A stretch of 64,000 nt of DNA, from positions 1 through 64,000 of the forward strand of contig JAWABQ010000001.1 of NCBI GenBank assembly GCA_038884575.1. Direction: 5' to 3'. This DNA comes from JAWAAW01 sp038884575 (GTDB lineage Archaea > Nanobdellota > Nanobdellia > Woesearchaeales > ARS49). Numbering within the stretch: the first letter of the stretch is position 1; every line of letters begins with the position of its first letter. The translations under genes and the position numbers were made by a program. A model generated the notes under the pieces. It worked only from the letters and a program-made list of their open reading frames with translations, was not told the origin of the DNA and ran no database searches. Below are positions 49,518 through 57,024 of this stretch, one piece after another.

Positions 49518-50793
49518 AAGCCTCACCTGCCTGGACCAAAAGCTCGTCATTGCCGTGGTCTGCCATCAAGTGCAGGCCGACAGGCATTCCTTTTGCCTTT
49601 CCGCAGGGAATGCTCAGCTGCGGCAGGCCTGCAAGGTTTGCCGGAACAGTCAAAACATCCATTGAGTACTCTTCCAATGGCGAGAGCTTTTTTATTTCCT
49701 CAAAAGTCGGCGCAATAATCGGCATTGTCGGAGCCGCAATGATATCAACCTCATTGAATGCCTTCTTGAAGTCATCAATGAGAAGCTGCCTGACTTTCTG
49801 GGCTTGTATGTAATACTTGTCGCAATACCCCGCCATCCTCACGAAAGTTCCAAGCAGAATCCTTCGCTTTGCCTCATCGCCAAAATATTTTCCGCGGACT
49901 TTGCTAAAATATTCCCAGTACTCCCCGCCGCCTTCCAATGGCAGAGTTGAGCCATACCTTAATCCGCAGTATTTGGCAAGGTTTGTTGACGCCTCCGCAA
50001 GCGCAATGATGTAATACGCCGAGAGCGCATAAGGAGTTGATGGAATGCTGACTTCCTTTATTGTCATCCCAAGCGATTCAATCTTTTTGACTGCCTCATC
50101 AAAACATTTTTTGACTTCATGGTCGATCTTTTGCTGGAGCCATTCTTTCGGGATTCCGATTGTGATTTTCTTTGAGAGCTTCGGAGGATCCTTGAAAGGC
50201 TTTCCCTGACAGGTCTCGTCTTTTCCGTCAGGTCCTGAAATTATTTCCAATGCCCTGCTCGCATCACGGACTGTCTTTGCAACAATGCCGATTTTGTCCA
50301 GTGAGTTTGCATAGTCAATCAGGCCGTAACGCGAGACCCGCCCATAAGTCGGGGTCAGGCCAACGACCCCGCAAAATGCAGCAGGAGCTGATATTGAGCC
50401 GCCTGTCGACTGTGCAAGCGCAAACTTTGCATGCTTTGATGCGGCAATGTAGCCAGCGCTTCCGCCTGACGAGCCGCCGCAGGAGCGCTTTGGGTCATGC
50501 GGGTTTTTCGGCACGCGGAAAGTATTTGCTGAAAAAGTCCCAAAGCCGAACTCATCCATTGCCGTCTTTCCAAGCACGCTGTAACCTGCCTTTTTCAGGC
50601 GCTCAACCACTGTCGCGTCAAAGACAGGAATGTACGGCTCAAGTATTTTTGAGCCTGCGCTCGTGGGAATGCCTTTTGTGCAGATGTTGTCCTTTATTGC
50701 AATCGGAATCCCTTCCTGCGGATGCTTTAGCGTGATGAAAAAGTTGTACTGCTCGTCAAGCTTTTTTGCCTCGTCAACGATGTCGCTGCTCAT
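49510..50793 (-). CDS. gatA: Asp-tRNA(Asn)/Glu-tRNA(Gln) amidotransferase subunit A
   Basis: A 427-residue amidase-signature glutaminase that supplies ammonia to GatB. The triad is visible as Lys in IPIAIKDNICTKGIPTSAGS near 33, Ser in RSCGGSSGGSAG near 110 (GGSSGGS) and Ser in ALAQSTGGSI near 133. The length is slightly short for the family (about 460-490) but no core part is missing. Its ATG overlaps the gatC stop by 4 bases. Confidence 0.97.
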   Translation of the reverse strand: MSSDIVDEAKKLDEQYNFFITLKHPQEGIPIAIKDNICTKGIPTSAGSKILEPYIPVFDATVVERLKKAGYSVLGKTAMDEFGFGTFSANTFRVPKNPHDPKRSCGGSSGGSAGYIAASKHAKFALAQSTGGSISAPAAFCGVVGLTPTYGRVSRYGLIDYANSLDKIGIVAKTVRDASRALEIISGPDGKDETCQGKPFKDPPKLSKKITIGIPKEWLQQKIDHEVKKCFDEAVKKIESLGMTIKEVSIPSTPYALSAYYIIALAEASTNLAKYCGLRYGSTLPLEGGGEYWEYFSKVRGKYFGDEAKRRILLGTFVRMAGYCDKYYIQAQKVRQLLIDDFKKAFNEVDIIAAPTMPIIAPTFEEIKKLSPLEEYSMDVLTVPANLAGLPQLSIPCGKAKGMPVGLHLMADHGNDELLVQAGEAYG

Positions 50794-51065
50794 TTGGTCG
50801 GCGGGCCCTTGACAAACCCTTCCTCCTTAAGCTCTGTGTTCCTCAATGCCTCATCGCGGCTCAGCCCTTCTGCAACAATATCCTTTCTTTCCATTGGCGC
50901 AAGAACAACAGGGTGCGTTGCAGGCTTGATTCCCTTTGTCGGAGCCTTTGAAATTATGTCAAATGCCTTCAGAATGCTGTCTAATTCCTTTGCAAACCTC
51001 TCACGCTCCTCTTTTGTGAGGTCAAGTCTTGCTATTTTTGCAAGCTTGTCGATAGGCTCATCCAT
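50790..51065 (-). CDS. gatC: Asp-tRNA(Asn)/Glu-tRNA(Gln) amidotransferase subunit C
   Basis: A 91-residue GatC that wraps GatA and GatB together. It starts IDKLAKIARLDLTKEERERFAKELDSILKAFDII, the family's helical start, and ends with LSRDEALRNTELKEEGFVKGP, the belt that lies over GatA. The ATG at 51063-51065 is 2 bases after the tRNA-Asn gene; an upstream frame would cross that tRNA and is an artefact. No promoter lies between the two, so gatC should depend on the tRNA promoter. Confidence 0.95.
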   Translation of the reverse strand: MDEPIDKLAKIARLDLTKEERERFAKELDSILKAFDIISKAPTKGIKPATHPVVLAPMERKDIVAEGLSRDEALRNTELKEEGFVKGPPTK

Positions 51066-51067
51066 AA

Positions 51068-51157
51068 CGCCCGAGGCAGGACTCGAACCTGCGACTTCCT
51101 GGTTTCTTCCCAACAGAGGATAACAGCCAGGCGCTCTACCTGCTGAGCTACTCGGGC
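51068..51157 (-). tRNA. tRNA-Asn (GTT) with a 17-base intron
   Basis: A 90-base gene: acceptor GCCCGAG/CTCGGGC, D-arm GCTC/GAGC, anticodon stem CCTGG/CCAGG, T-arm GCAGG-TTCGAGT-CCTGC, discriminator G. The anticodon loop reads CTGTTA, then a 17-base intron (51104-51120) at the standard 37/38 site, then A. Anticodon GTT. It is embedded between ybaK and gatC on the same strand. Confidence 0.93.
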
Positions 51158-51183
51158 AGGATAAGAAAACAATGTTTGGAGAG

Positions 51184-51195
51184 TCTATAAAAAGG
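51184..51195 (-). promoter_or_regulatory. TATA-like box for tRNA-Asn and probably gatCAB
   Basis: On the minus strand CCTTTTTATAGA, centred about 32 bases before the tRNA-Asn 5' end. It is the last promoter-like element before gatC. Confidence 0.55.
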
Positions 51196-51210
51196 TTGCG
51201 CCAGCGACTC

Positions 51211-51227
51211 CGCCGGCTTTGCCGGCG
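51211..51227 (-). terminator. Strong hairpin after ybaK
   Basis: CGCCGGC-TTT-GCCGGCG is a perfect 7-base stem with a 3-base loop, just after the ybaK stop. No T-run follows, so it may slow or end the aspS-ybaK transcript or only protect its 3' end. Confidence 0.4.
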
Positions 51228-51232
51228 ACAGG

Positions 51233-51697
51233 TCATGCCTGCGCCACGTCAACAACAACAGGCCTGACTGATTTCTTGTAGTCTGCGAGGCTCATTGAGA
51301 AGCTCGTGTCATGCCTGCCTGCATTAAAATTTATAATCGGGCTGCGCTCAAGCGATTTGTCCATATAGACAGGAATGTTCACAAGGTTGCCGAAAGGCGG
51401 AACGCTTCCAATTTCGCAGCCCATCACCTTCAGGACTTCCTCAGGGCTTGCAAGCGAGAGGCTGCTGCTGTTAATCACGCTTTTTACTTTCTTGAAATCA
51501 ATCTTCTTGTCTCCTGCAATGACAACCATCAAAAAATTTCCCTCGCTGCGGAAAACCATTGCCTTTGCCCCTGACTCCAAAGGCTCATTCCTTACTTTTG
51601 CAGCCTGCTCTGAAGTGTAAACAGGCTCGTGAACAGCGGACTTGTACTGTATTTTTCTGTCGTCAAGAAACTTTTTCAGCTCATCTATCAGGCTCAT
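51233..51697 (-). CDS. YbaK/ProX-type aminoacyl-tRNA deacylase
   Basis: A 154-residue free-standing editing domain of the YbaK/INS superfamily, which removes wrong amino acids from tRNA. It shows YKSAVHEPVYTSEQAAKVRN, GAKAMVFRS, FLMVVIAGDKKIDFKKVK (conserved Lys) and GCEIGSVPPFGN. Its ATG overlaps the aspS stop by 4 bases, so it is made with AspRS. Placement in an Asn-tRNA gene cluster hints at clearing mischarged tRNA, but the substrate is unknown. Confidence 0.9.
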   Translation of the reverse strand: MSLIDELKKFLDDRKIQYKSAVHEPVYTSEQAAKVRNEPLESGAKAMVFRSEGNFLMVVIAGDKKIDFKKVKSVINSSSLSLASPEEVLKVMGCEIGSVPPFGNLVNIPVYMDKSLERSPIINFNAGRHDTSFSMSLADYKKSVRPVVVDVAQA

Positions 51698-53004
51698 GGC
51701 TCCAATCTCTCAGGGTCCCTTGGGAAAAGCACTGCCTCCCTGACATTCTCAAGCTGGCATATTGTCTGCACCATCCTGTCCATGCCAATGCCAAATCCGC
51801 CGTGGGGCGGGATGCCGTACTTGAACGCGTCAAGGTAGAACTCAAAATTGTCAGGATTCATCTTTTTGTCACTAATCTGCTGCCTCAAGACCTCATAGCG
51901 GTGCTCGCGCTGGCCTCCAGAGGCAAGCTCAAGCCCGCGGTACATAAAGTCAAATCCCCTGCAGTACTCGCCGTCATTCATTATGTAGAACGCCCTGACT
52001 TTTGTCGGAAACTTTGTCAGGAAGTAAGCGCTCGCGCCAAACTTCTTTTGAACAAGCTTTCCGAGCTTCTTTTCATCCTCCGACCCCAGGTCCTCGCCAA
52101 GCCTCATCTTTGAGCCGGATGCATTGAGCATCTCAACACCCTCCTTGTAAGTGACCCTTGGAAACGGAAATTTTGGAATGTCAAGCTTGAGCCCAAGCAA
52201 TGCAAGTTCGTCCTTGCAGTTTTTCTCAATGTCCTTCATCACGTGGACAAACATGCGCTCAATGACCTTCAGAACATCATCCTCGTCATCAATGTAAGCC
52301 ATTTCAAGGTCAAAATGGGTGAATTCTGTCAAATGCCTTGTCGTGTGGGATTTCTCGGCGCGGAACGTTGGACCAATCTCAAAGACCTTTTCAAATCCTG
52401 CAGCAAGCATCATTTGCTTGTACAATTGCTGGCTCTGGCTCAGGAATGCCTTTTTGTTGTAATAAACCACAGGGAACAATGTTGCACCCCCTTCCGCCCC
52501 TGCAGAGATAAGCTTGGGAGTCTGCATTTCAATAAACCCTTCGCCAATAAGGAATTCCCTTACTGCCATGTTTATACGGCTGCGTATTTTGAAAATCGCA
52601 AGGACTTTCGGGTTTCTCAGGTCAAGAATACGGAAGTCAAGGCGCTTGTCAAGGTTGGTTGGAATCTTGCCTGTGAAATCAATCGGCAGGTTTGGCTGCG
52701 CAGCAGTTATAACATCAAGCTCTTCCAATTGCAGCTCTTTTGCGCCGCTCTTGAGCTTGCTTGCCTTGACTTTTCCCTTGACGGCAATCACGCTTTCCTT
52801 TGTTATTCCCTTTATGTCATTGAAATGGTGGCTCTCAGGGGTTGCGACTATCTGCACTGTTCCTGAGCGGTCTCGCAAAGTGATGAATGCAATCTTGCCC
52901 ATTTCCTTTGCATCAGCAGCAAAGCCAGCAACAATGACTTCATCTCCTTCCTTCTTTTTCTGCACTTCTGCTGTGAAAATCCTCTTTGAAAGCTTTAATG
53001 CCAT
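51694..53004 (-). CDS. aspS: Aspartate--tRNA(Asp/Asn) ligase
   Basis: A 436-residue archaeal-type class IIb synthetase. The N-terminal OB-fold anticodon domain spans about 1-100 (VIVAGFAADAKEMGKIAFITLRDRSGTVQIV). Motif 2 is FRAEKSHTTRHLTEF near 215. The AspRS-specific GGQREHRYEVL lies near 365 and motif 3 GGFGIGMDRMVQTI near 403. It is likely non-discriminating (charging both tRNA-Asp and tRNA-Asn) because it is grouped with tRNA-Asn and GatCAB; the sequence alone does not prove this. A CTTTAAATAA box near 53029-53038 gives a leaderless ATG. Confidence 0.95.
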   Translation of the reverse strand: MALKLSKRIFTAEVQKKKEGDEVIVAGFAADAKEMGKIAFITLRDRSGTVQIVATPESHHFNDIKGITKESVIAVKGKVKASKLKSGAKELQLEELDVITAAQPNLPIDFTGKIPTNLDKRLDFRILDLRNPKVLAIFKIRSRINMAVREFLIGEGFIEMQTPKLISAGAEGGATLFPVVYYNKKAFLSQSQQLYKQMMLAAGFEKVFEIGPTFRAEKSHTTRHLTEFTHFDLEMAYIDDEDDVLKVIERMFVHVMKDIEKNCKDELALLGLKLDIPKFPFPRVTYKEGVEMLNASGSKMRLGEDLGSEDEKKLGKLVQKKFGASAYFLTKFPTKVRAFYIMNDGEYCRGFDFMYRGLELASGGQREHRYEVLRQQISDKKMNPDNFEFYLDAFKYGIPPHGGFGIGMDRMVQTICQLENVREAVLFPRDPERLEP

Positions 53005-53045
53005 AAGAAGAAGGCGAACAGATGTTGTTATTTAAAGGTTTTGAA

Positions 53046-53627
53046 CTATTTTTTCTTCATCTTTAATTGCAGCGCGAGGTCCTCAAGCTTTTCAAGCCCG
53101 TACTTTATGCTGTCAAACTTCCTCCTAACAGGGGAATTCCGGAAGTCAAATAGACCAAGCTCCTGGTGCAGTTGGCTTACAAAGTCGCGGATTTCAAGCG
53201 CTGTCCTGTTGTCGCCCCTTATTGCGCTGTTGATCGCCTTTCTGACAAGCTCGCCAACAAGGTCGCACAGCCCGATAAGATAAGTGTCTATGCCCACCCT
53301 GAGCTGTTTTGGATGGGGAAGGGCTTTTTTTGCCATCAGGGACAGATAGCACGCAGCCTCAACATATTCCTCCAATGCCTCAAGGTATGCGCCTGTTGTT
53401 GCAAGGTGCAAGTCCTTTTTGATGAGCTTCTCCAGCCTTGCTATTGTTTTTTGTGCCTCAGCCAGCTGTTTTTTGGCTTTTTTTGCCTCATTCCTGTGCA
53501 GGGAATAAATTGTTTTCTTGCTCAGGGCGAGGATGTCGCGCGAAAGCCTTATGATTTGCTCGCGCATTGCATCATAGGCTGCCATATGCTTCCGCATTAA
53601 TGCAAATGCTTTCTTGTCAACCTTCAT
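53046..53627 (-). CDS. Translin family RNA-binding protein
   Basis: A 193-residue all-helical protein. The family core is recognisable in LEALEEYVEAACYLSLMAKKAL, then GIDTYLIGLCDLVGELVRKAINSAIRGDNRTALEIRDFVSQL. Translin-like proteins bind RNA and single-stranded DNA as ring assemblies, and some archaeal ones cut RNA. A TTTTATATAGG box at 53645-53655 gives a leaderless ATG. It ends 41 bases before aspS, so the two may be partly co-transcribed. Confidence 0.88.
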   Translation of the reverse strand: MKVDKKAFALMRKHMAAYDAMREQIIRLSRDILALSKKTIYSLHRNEAKKAKKQLAEAQKTIARLEKLIKKDLHLATTGAYLEALEEYVEAACYLSLMAKKALPHPKQLRVGIDTYLIGLCDLVGELVRKAINSAIRGDNRTALEIRDFVSQLHQELGLFDFRNSPVRRKFDSIKYGLEKLEDLALQLKMKKK

Positions 53628-53692
53628 TTTGCACCGACGAAAGTTTTATATAGGAACGTATTTAAAGTTATCGCAGAAAAAGAAGTGAAAGT

Positions 53693-54283
53693 ATGGCAGC
53701 ACCAACCGTGTTAGGAAATGTTCTTTTGTTCTTCCAGCGTATTGGCATTTATGACGTGGTGCTGCCTTTCCTCCTGACATTCACAATCGCTTTTGCCATA
53801 TTCGAAAAGAGCAGGATACTGGGGGTAGAAAAGATTGACGACAAGGAATACACCAAGAAGAACCTTAATGCAATGGCTGCATTTGTCATCGCATTCATGG
53901 TAGTGGCATCAAGCAAGCTTGTCGCCACAATAACAAGGGTCAGCTCCAACATCATCATCCTTGTCCTGCTGGGCGTATTTTACCTGCTGCTTGTCGGCAC
54001 ATTCTGGGTGCCGAAAGACAAGGAAAAAGAGCCCTGGACAGGCCTCACAGAAGGGTGGAACAAGCTGTTCATGGTAATAATGTTCATCGGCATAGTCATA
54101 GTATTTTTGGACGCGATCAGGGACGAGTCAGGAAGAAGCTGGCTTGACGCATTCTGGGAGTACGTGAGCCAGTTCTGGACATCTGCTGCTGTAGCATCGA
54201 TAATTTTAATAATATTCCTTATTGTCTTCGTGTACTGGATGGCAAAAGGCGGAGAAAAAGAAGAGGAAAAGAAATCCAAATAA
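53693..54283 (+). CDS. Membrane protein of a three-gene paralogous set, member 1
   Basis: A 196-residue protein with about five membrane helices. The N-terminal element FFQRIGIYDVVLPFLLTFTIAFAIFEKS recurs in the next two genes as WGVRDIILPFVLLFTIFFAML and LQKFDVIFPFLFVLVIVYAVL. The C-terminus is strongly charged (KGGEKEEEKKSK) and faces the cytosol by the positive-inside rule. The family is unknown. It is the first gene of a plus-strand operon of three, 12 bases before member 2. Confidence 0.75.
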   Translation: MAAPTVLGNVLLFFQRIGIYDVVLPFLLTFTIAFAIFEKSRILGVEKIDDKEYTKKNLNAMAAFVIAFMVVASSKLVATITRVSSNIIILVLLGVFYLLLVGTFWVPKDKEKEPWTGLTEGWNKLFMVIMFIGIVIVFLDAIRDESGRSWLDAFWEYVSQFWTSAAVASIILIIFLIVFVYWMAKGGEKEEEKKSK

Positions 54284-54295
54284 ACGAGGTGTCAA

Positions 54296-54949
54296 ATGGT
54301 GCTATTCCAATTTTTTGGCGGATACCGCGGATGGAGCGGCTGGGGAGGAGGGGGCTATTTCAGCAATTTTGTGTACTGGCTTGACTACTGGGGAGTCCGC
54401 GACATAATACTGCCATTCGTGCTGCTGTTTACGATTTTCTTTGCAATGCTGCAAAAGATAGGATTGTTTGGCGCAGGAAACAAAAAATACAACCTTGTGA
54501 TTTCACTTGCAATATCCCTGCTCGTGGTCATTCCGCATGCATTAGGGCTGTATCCTCCAGAGGCTGATGTAATCAACATAATCAATGACTCAATCCCTGA
54601 GGTCGCGCTTCTTGTGGTTGTTGTCGTGCTTGTGCTTATGCTTCTGGGAATGGTTGCAGGCAAGGAAGTCAAGTTTGCAGGGGTATTGCCCTGGGTGGCA
54701 GGGGTTTCAGTCATAATCCTCCTGCTCATCTTTGCAAACGCAATATTCCCGCTGCCTGTGCTTTCGTACATCGACCCTGCAATACAGGCATTGCTTGTCA
54801 TATTGCTCGTGTTTGGGCTGCTGATTTACTGGTTTGCAGGAGAGCCAAGCCCGCCAGGAAAGGCGCATGCATTCTGGCTCGGCCCGGTACCTGAAAGCGA
54901 ATATAAGGAATGGATGACCGGCAAGAAGGAAGGCGGCGGGGGCGGCTAA
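54296..54949 (+). CDS. Membrane protein of a three-gene paralogous set, member 2
   Basis: A 217-residue protein. A Gly/Trp/Phe-rich start (FQFFGGYRGWSGWGGGGYFSNFVYWLDYWG) precedes the shared element RDIILPFVLLFTIFFAMLQK. Four to five further helices follow. A Pro-containing cytosolic tail ends GGGGG. An ACGAGGTGTCAA ribosome-site-like sequence precedes the ATG. Its stop is immediately followed by the ATG of member 3. The function is unknown. Confidence 0.75.
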   Translation: MVLFQFFGGYRGWSGWGGGGYFSNFVYWLDYWGVRDIILPFVLLFTIFFAMLQKIGLFGAGNKKYNLVISLAISLLVVIPHALGLYPPEADVINIINDSIPEVALLVVVVVLVLMLLGMVAGKEVKFAGVLPWVAGVSVIILLLIFANAIFPLPVLSYIDPAIQALLVILLVFGLLIYWFAGEPSPPGKAHAFWLGPVPESEYKEWMTGKKEGGGGG

Positions 54950-55507
54950 ATGGCCACGCCGCTTGACATCGGGCTGTTGCAGAAGTTCGATGTAATATTC
55001 CCATTCCTGTTCGTGCTCGTGATAGTGTATGCTGTGCTTTCAAGGACAGAATGGTTCAAGGAAAAGCAGGCTCTTGCATTCCTGCTGGCCTTTGTGCTTG
55101 CAATAATGACCTTGTTCAGCAATATTGCAGTCAAGACAATAAACAGGATGGCCCCGTGGTTCATAATACTCATAATTTTTGCAGTTCTGCTCTTGCTTGC
55201 GTACCAGGCAATGGGAATCCAGGAAAAGAAAATACTTGAAGTCATAACAGGGACAAACTACGGCAACACAGTGGCATACTGGGTGCTTGCGCTGATGCTC
55301 ATAATAGGGATTGGCTCGCTGACATCAGTTGTGTCAGAGGAAAAGCAGTTCACAACCCTTGCAGCAGGCGAGAATGTGACAGCAGTAACTGGCACTGGCG
55401 AGCAGATAGGGTTCTGGGCGACAATATTCCACCCCAAGGTGCTTGGCTTGGCATTGATACTGCTCATAGCAATGTTTACCATAAACAAGCTCGCATCACA
55501 TGATTAG
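54950..55507 (+). CDS. Membrane protein of a three-gene paralogous set, member 3
   Basis: A 185-residue protein with the shared element FDVIFPFLFVLVIVYAVLSRTEWFKEKQ at residues 13-40 and about five helices. A loop with VTAVTGTGEQ lies between helices 4 and 5. It has no charged tail, unlike members 1 and 2. The gene starts on the base after the member 2 stop, so all three proteins are made in close ratio and may form one complex. Confidence 0.75.
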   Translation: MATPLDIGLLQKFDVIFPFLFVLVIVYAVLSRTEWFKEKQALAFLLAFVLAIMTLFSNIAVKTINRMAPWFIILIIFAVLLLLAYQAMGIQEKKILEVITGTNYGNTVAYWVLALMLIIGIGSLTSVVSEEKQFTTLAAGENVTAVTGTGEQIGFWATIFHPKVLGLALILLIAMFTINKLASHD

Positions 55508-55523
55508 CTCAAGAATTCCAAGA

Positions 55524-56198
55524 TTATTTCTTTTTGGCAGGCGCAGCAGGCTTTGCCTTTGCTGTCTTTGTAATCCTTGAAAGCTCAGCCACAGAGCCTG
55601 TAAGCTCAGGAAGGACTTTCTGGAAGACCTTTTCCATTGCCTTTATTTCAGTGCCGACATCAAGCAGGTTTTTGTCATACTCTGAAATCTTGCTGACTAT
55701 TGCCTTGTGGAGGTTGTCAAGGTCTGACTTCATGTCAGAAAGCAACTGGTCAATCTTGTCAAGCCTTGAGGAGGTTGCATCCTTCCACTCATTCATCTTG
55801 CCAAGCTCGCGCGTGAACTCCTGCCATTTCTCCTCAACAACAGCCTCTGCTATTTCCTCAAATCCCTTGGGAGCCTCTGGCCGCGGGCCGGGCATCCCGC
55901 CTGCTGCCGGGAATTCCCCTGGCGCTGCGCTCGGAGCCTCAGGCATCGGCTCTGCACCGCCCTTGAGCTCTGCCTGCGCCATGGCATCATAAATCTGCTG
56001 GGGCTGGTATCCCTGCCTCTGCAGTGTCTGGATTATCTGGTTGTTTGTAAGCCCCTGCTGCTGCATTGAAAGAACCTGGTCTGTCGGAACCTCAGGCGGC
56101 ATTGGTCCTGCAACAGGCATGCCCATAGGCACAGGATAACCTACAGCCGGAGCTGCTTCTGCAGCAGGCTTCTTCCTGAAAATGTCCAAAAGCCCCAT
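55524..56198 (-). CDS. Coiled-coil protein with UBA-like helix pair, 224 aa
   Basis: The N-terminus MGLLDIFRKK is basic and amphipathic. A Pro/Met-rich linker leads to QQGLTNNQIIQTLQRQGYQPQQIYDAMAQAEL (about 48-79), a helix pair like UBA/SHOCT domains. A second Pro-rich linker is followed by a coiled coil (about 115-205, SRLDKIDQLLSDMKSDLDNLHKAIVSKISEYDKNL) and a Lys/Ala tail. It forms a minus-strand pair with the next coiled-coil gene between the membrane set and the secretion motor, so it may be an adaptor of the same machine. Confidence 0.7.
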   Translation of the reverse strand: MGLLDIFRKKPAAEAAPAVGYPVPMGMPVAGPMPPEVPTDQVLSMQQQGLTNNQIIQTLQRQGYQPQQIYDAMAQAELKGGAEPMPEAPSAAPGEFPAAGGMPGPRPEAPKGFEEIAEAVVEEKWQEFTRELGKMNEWKDATSSRLDKIDQLLSDMKSDLDNLHKAIVSKISEYDKNLLDVGTEIKAMEKVFQKVLPELTGSVAELSRITKTAKAKPAAPAKKK

Positions 56199-56231
56199 TT
56201 TTTACCTCTTTTCACCTGTTTGCTCGCCGGA

Positions 56232-56735
56232 TTACTTATTAAATGTTTTGGTCTCCTGGCTTTTTCCCAGCTTTTCCTCAACAATTTCGCGCGCAATCTT
56301 CTCTGCAAAATCCGCAGTCACAAACTTGACAGGGTCCCAGAGCTCGATGTAGCGCTTCATCACATCCATGTCGCTTTTCCTGGCAGTGAGCCGCAATTCC
56401 TTGATTATCGTGACAACCCTTTCCCCAACCTCGTCAAGCCTGTGCCTGAGCTCGTCTATCTCCTCATTGGATGACTTTATCTCCGAAAGCGCCTTCTTGT
56501 GGTTGCTGAGCATATTCTGCTCTATGAAAAAAAGCTTTTTGCGGAGCTCATTGAATCGCTCCTCAGAAACCCGCATCCTTGCGGCAAGTGCGTTAATCTG
56601 CTCTGAAAGCCCTGTTATCTCGGGCGCAGGCGCTGGGGCTGGCTTTGGCGTGCCGAAGAGCCCTTTTTTCGGGGGCGGCGCAGGCATCGCGCCAAAAACA
56701 GCCTGTTCTGAGTATGATGCAGCTTCGCCTGCCAT
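56232..56735 (-). CDS. Coiled-coil protein, archaellum FlaC/D/E-like
   Basis: A protein of about 167 residues. A Pro-rich start (PAPPPKKGLFGTPKPAPAPAPEI) is followed by a long coiled coil (about 45-120, INALAARMRVSEERFNELRKKLFFIEQNML) and a C-terminal motif KSDMDVMKRYIELWDPVKFVTADFAEKIAREIVEE. The final W-x-P-x-x-F region resembles the FlaC/FlaD/FlaE C-terminal part of archaellum proteins, which dock on the motor. That is a resemblance by eye. It diverges from the RHH-ATPase-TadC operon. Confidence 0.65.
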   Translation of the reverse strand: MAGEAASYSEQAVFGAMPAPPPKKGLFGTPKPAPAPAPEITGLSEQINALAARMRVSEERFNELRKKLFFIEQNMLSNHKKALSEIKSSNEEIDELRHRLDEVGERVVTIIKELRLTARKSDMDVMKRYIELWDPVKFVTADFAEKIAREIVEEKLGKSQETKTFNK

Positions 56736-56880
56736 ATGTGTGCGCAAATGCGAGGATATACTTTAACTTTGTGGTGCTCTTGCGGAGTGGTTAATTATAT
56801 TATAAAATATATGTTTTCTTATTTAGTATGTTAAGAAAACACAAAATATATAAAATAATATATTTGCCTGCGTGTCCAGA

Positions 56881-57024
56881 GTGAAAAAACCGATATCTGC
56901 CACAATAGAGGAAGACCTGATAGCATGGATAGACAAAAAGGTCACCAAGGAGAGCAAGAAGTACAGGAACAAGTCGCACCTGATAGAGGTCGCGCTTGAG
57001 CGGCTGCGCGAGGAGGAGGACTGA
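56881..57024 (+). CDS. Ribbon-helix-helix protein, 47 aa
   Basis: A very short protein (KKPISATIEEDLIAWIDKKVTKESKKYRNKSHLIEVALERLREEED) with the strand-helix-helix pattern of RHH/CopG DNA-binding proteins. Its stop overlaps the start of the ATPase gene (TGATG at 57022-57026). It starts with GTG at 56881; a second in-frame GTG at 56872 would add three residues. TATA-like ATATATAA at 56846-56853 lies upstream. It may control the secretion operon. Confidence 0.75.
   Translation: MKKPISATIEEDLIAWIDKKVTKESKKYRNKSHLIEVALERLREEED

Noticed and set aside
50790..51236. A longer gatC frame of 148 codons
   Set aside because: The extra N-terminal part would be translated from the tRNA-Asn gene; family alignment begins at the ATG 51063-51065.
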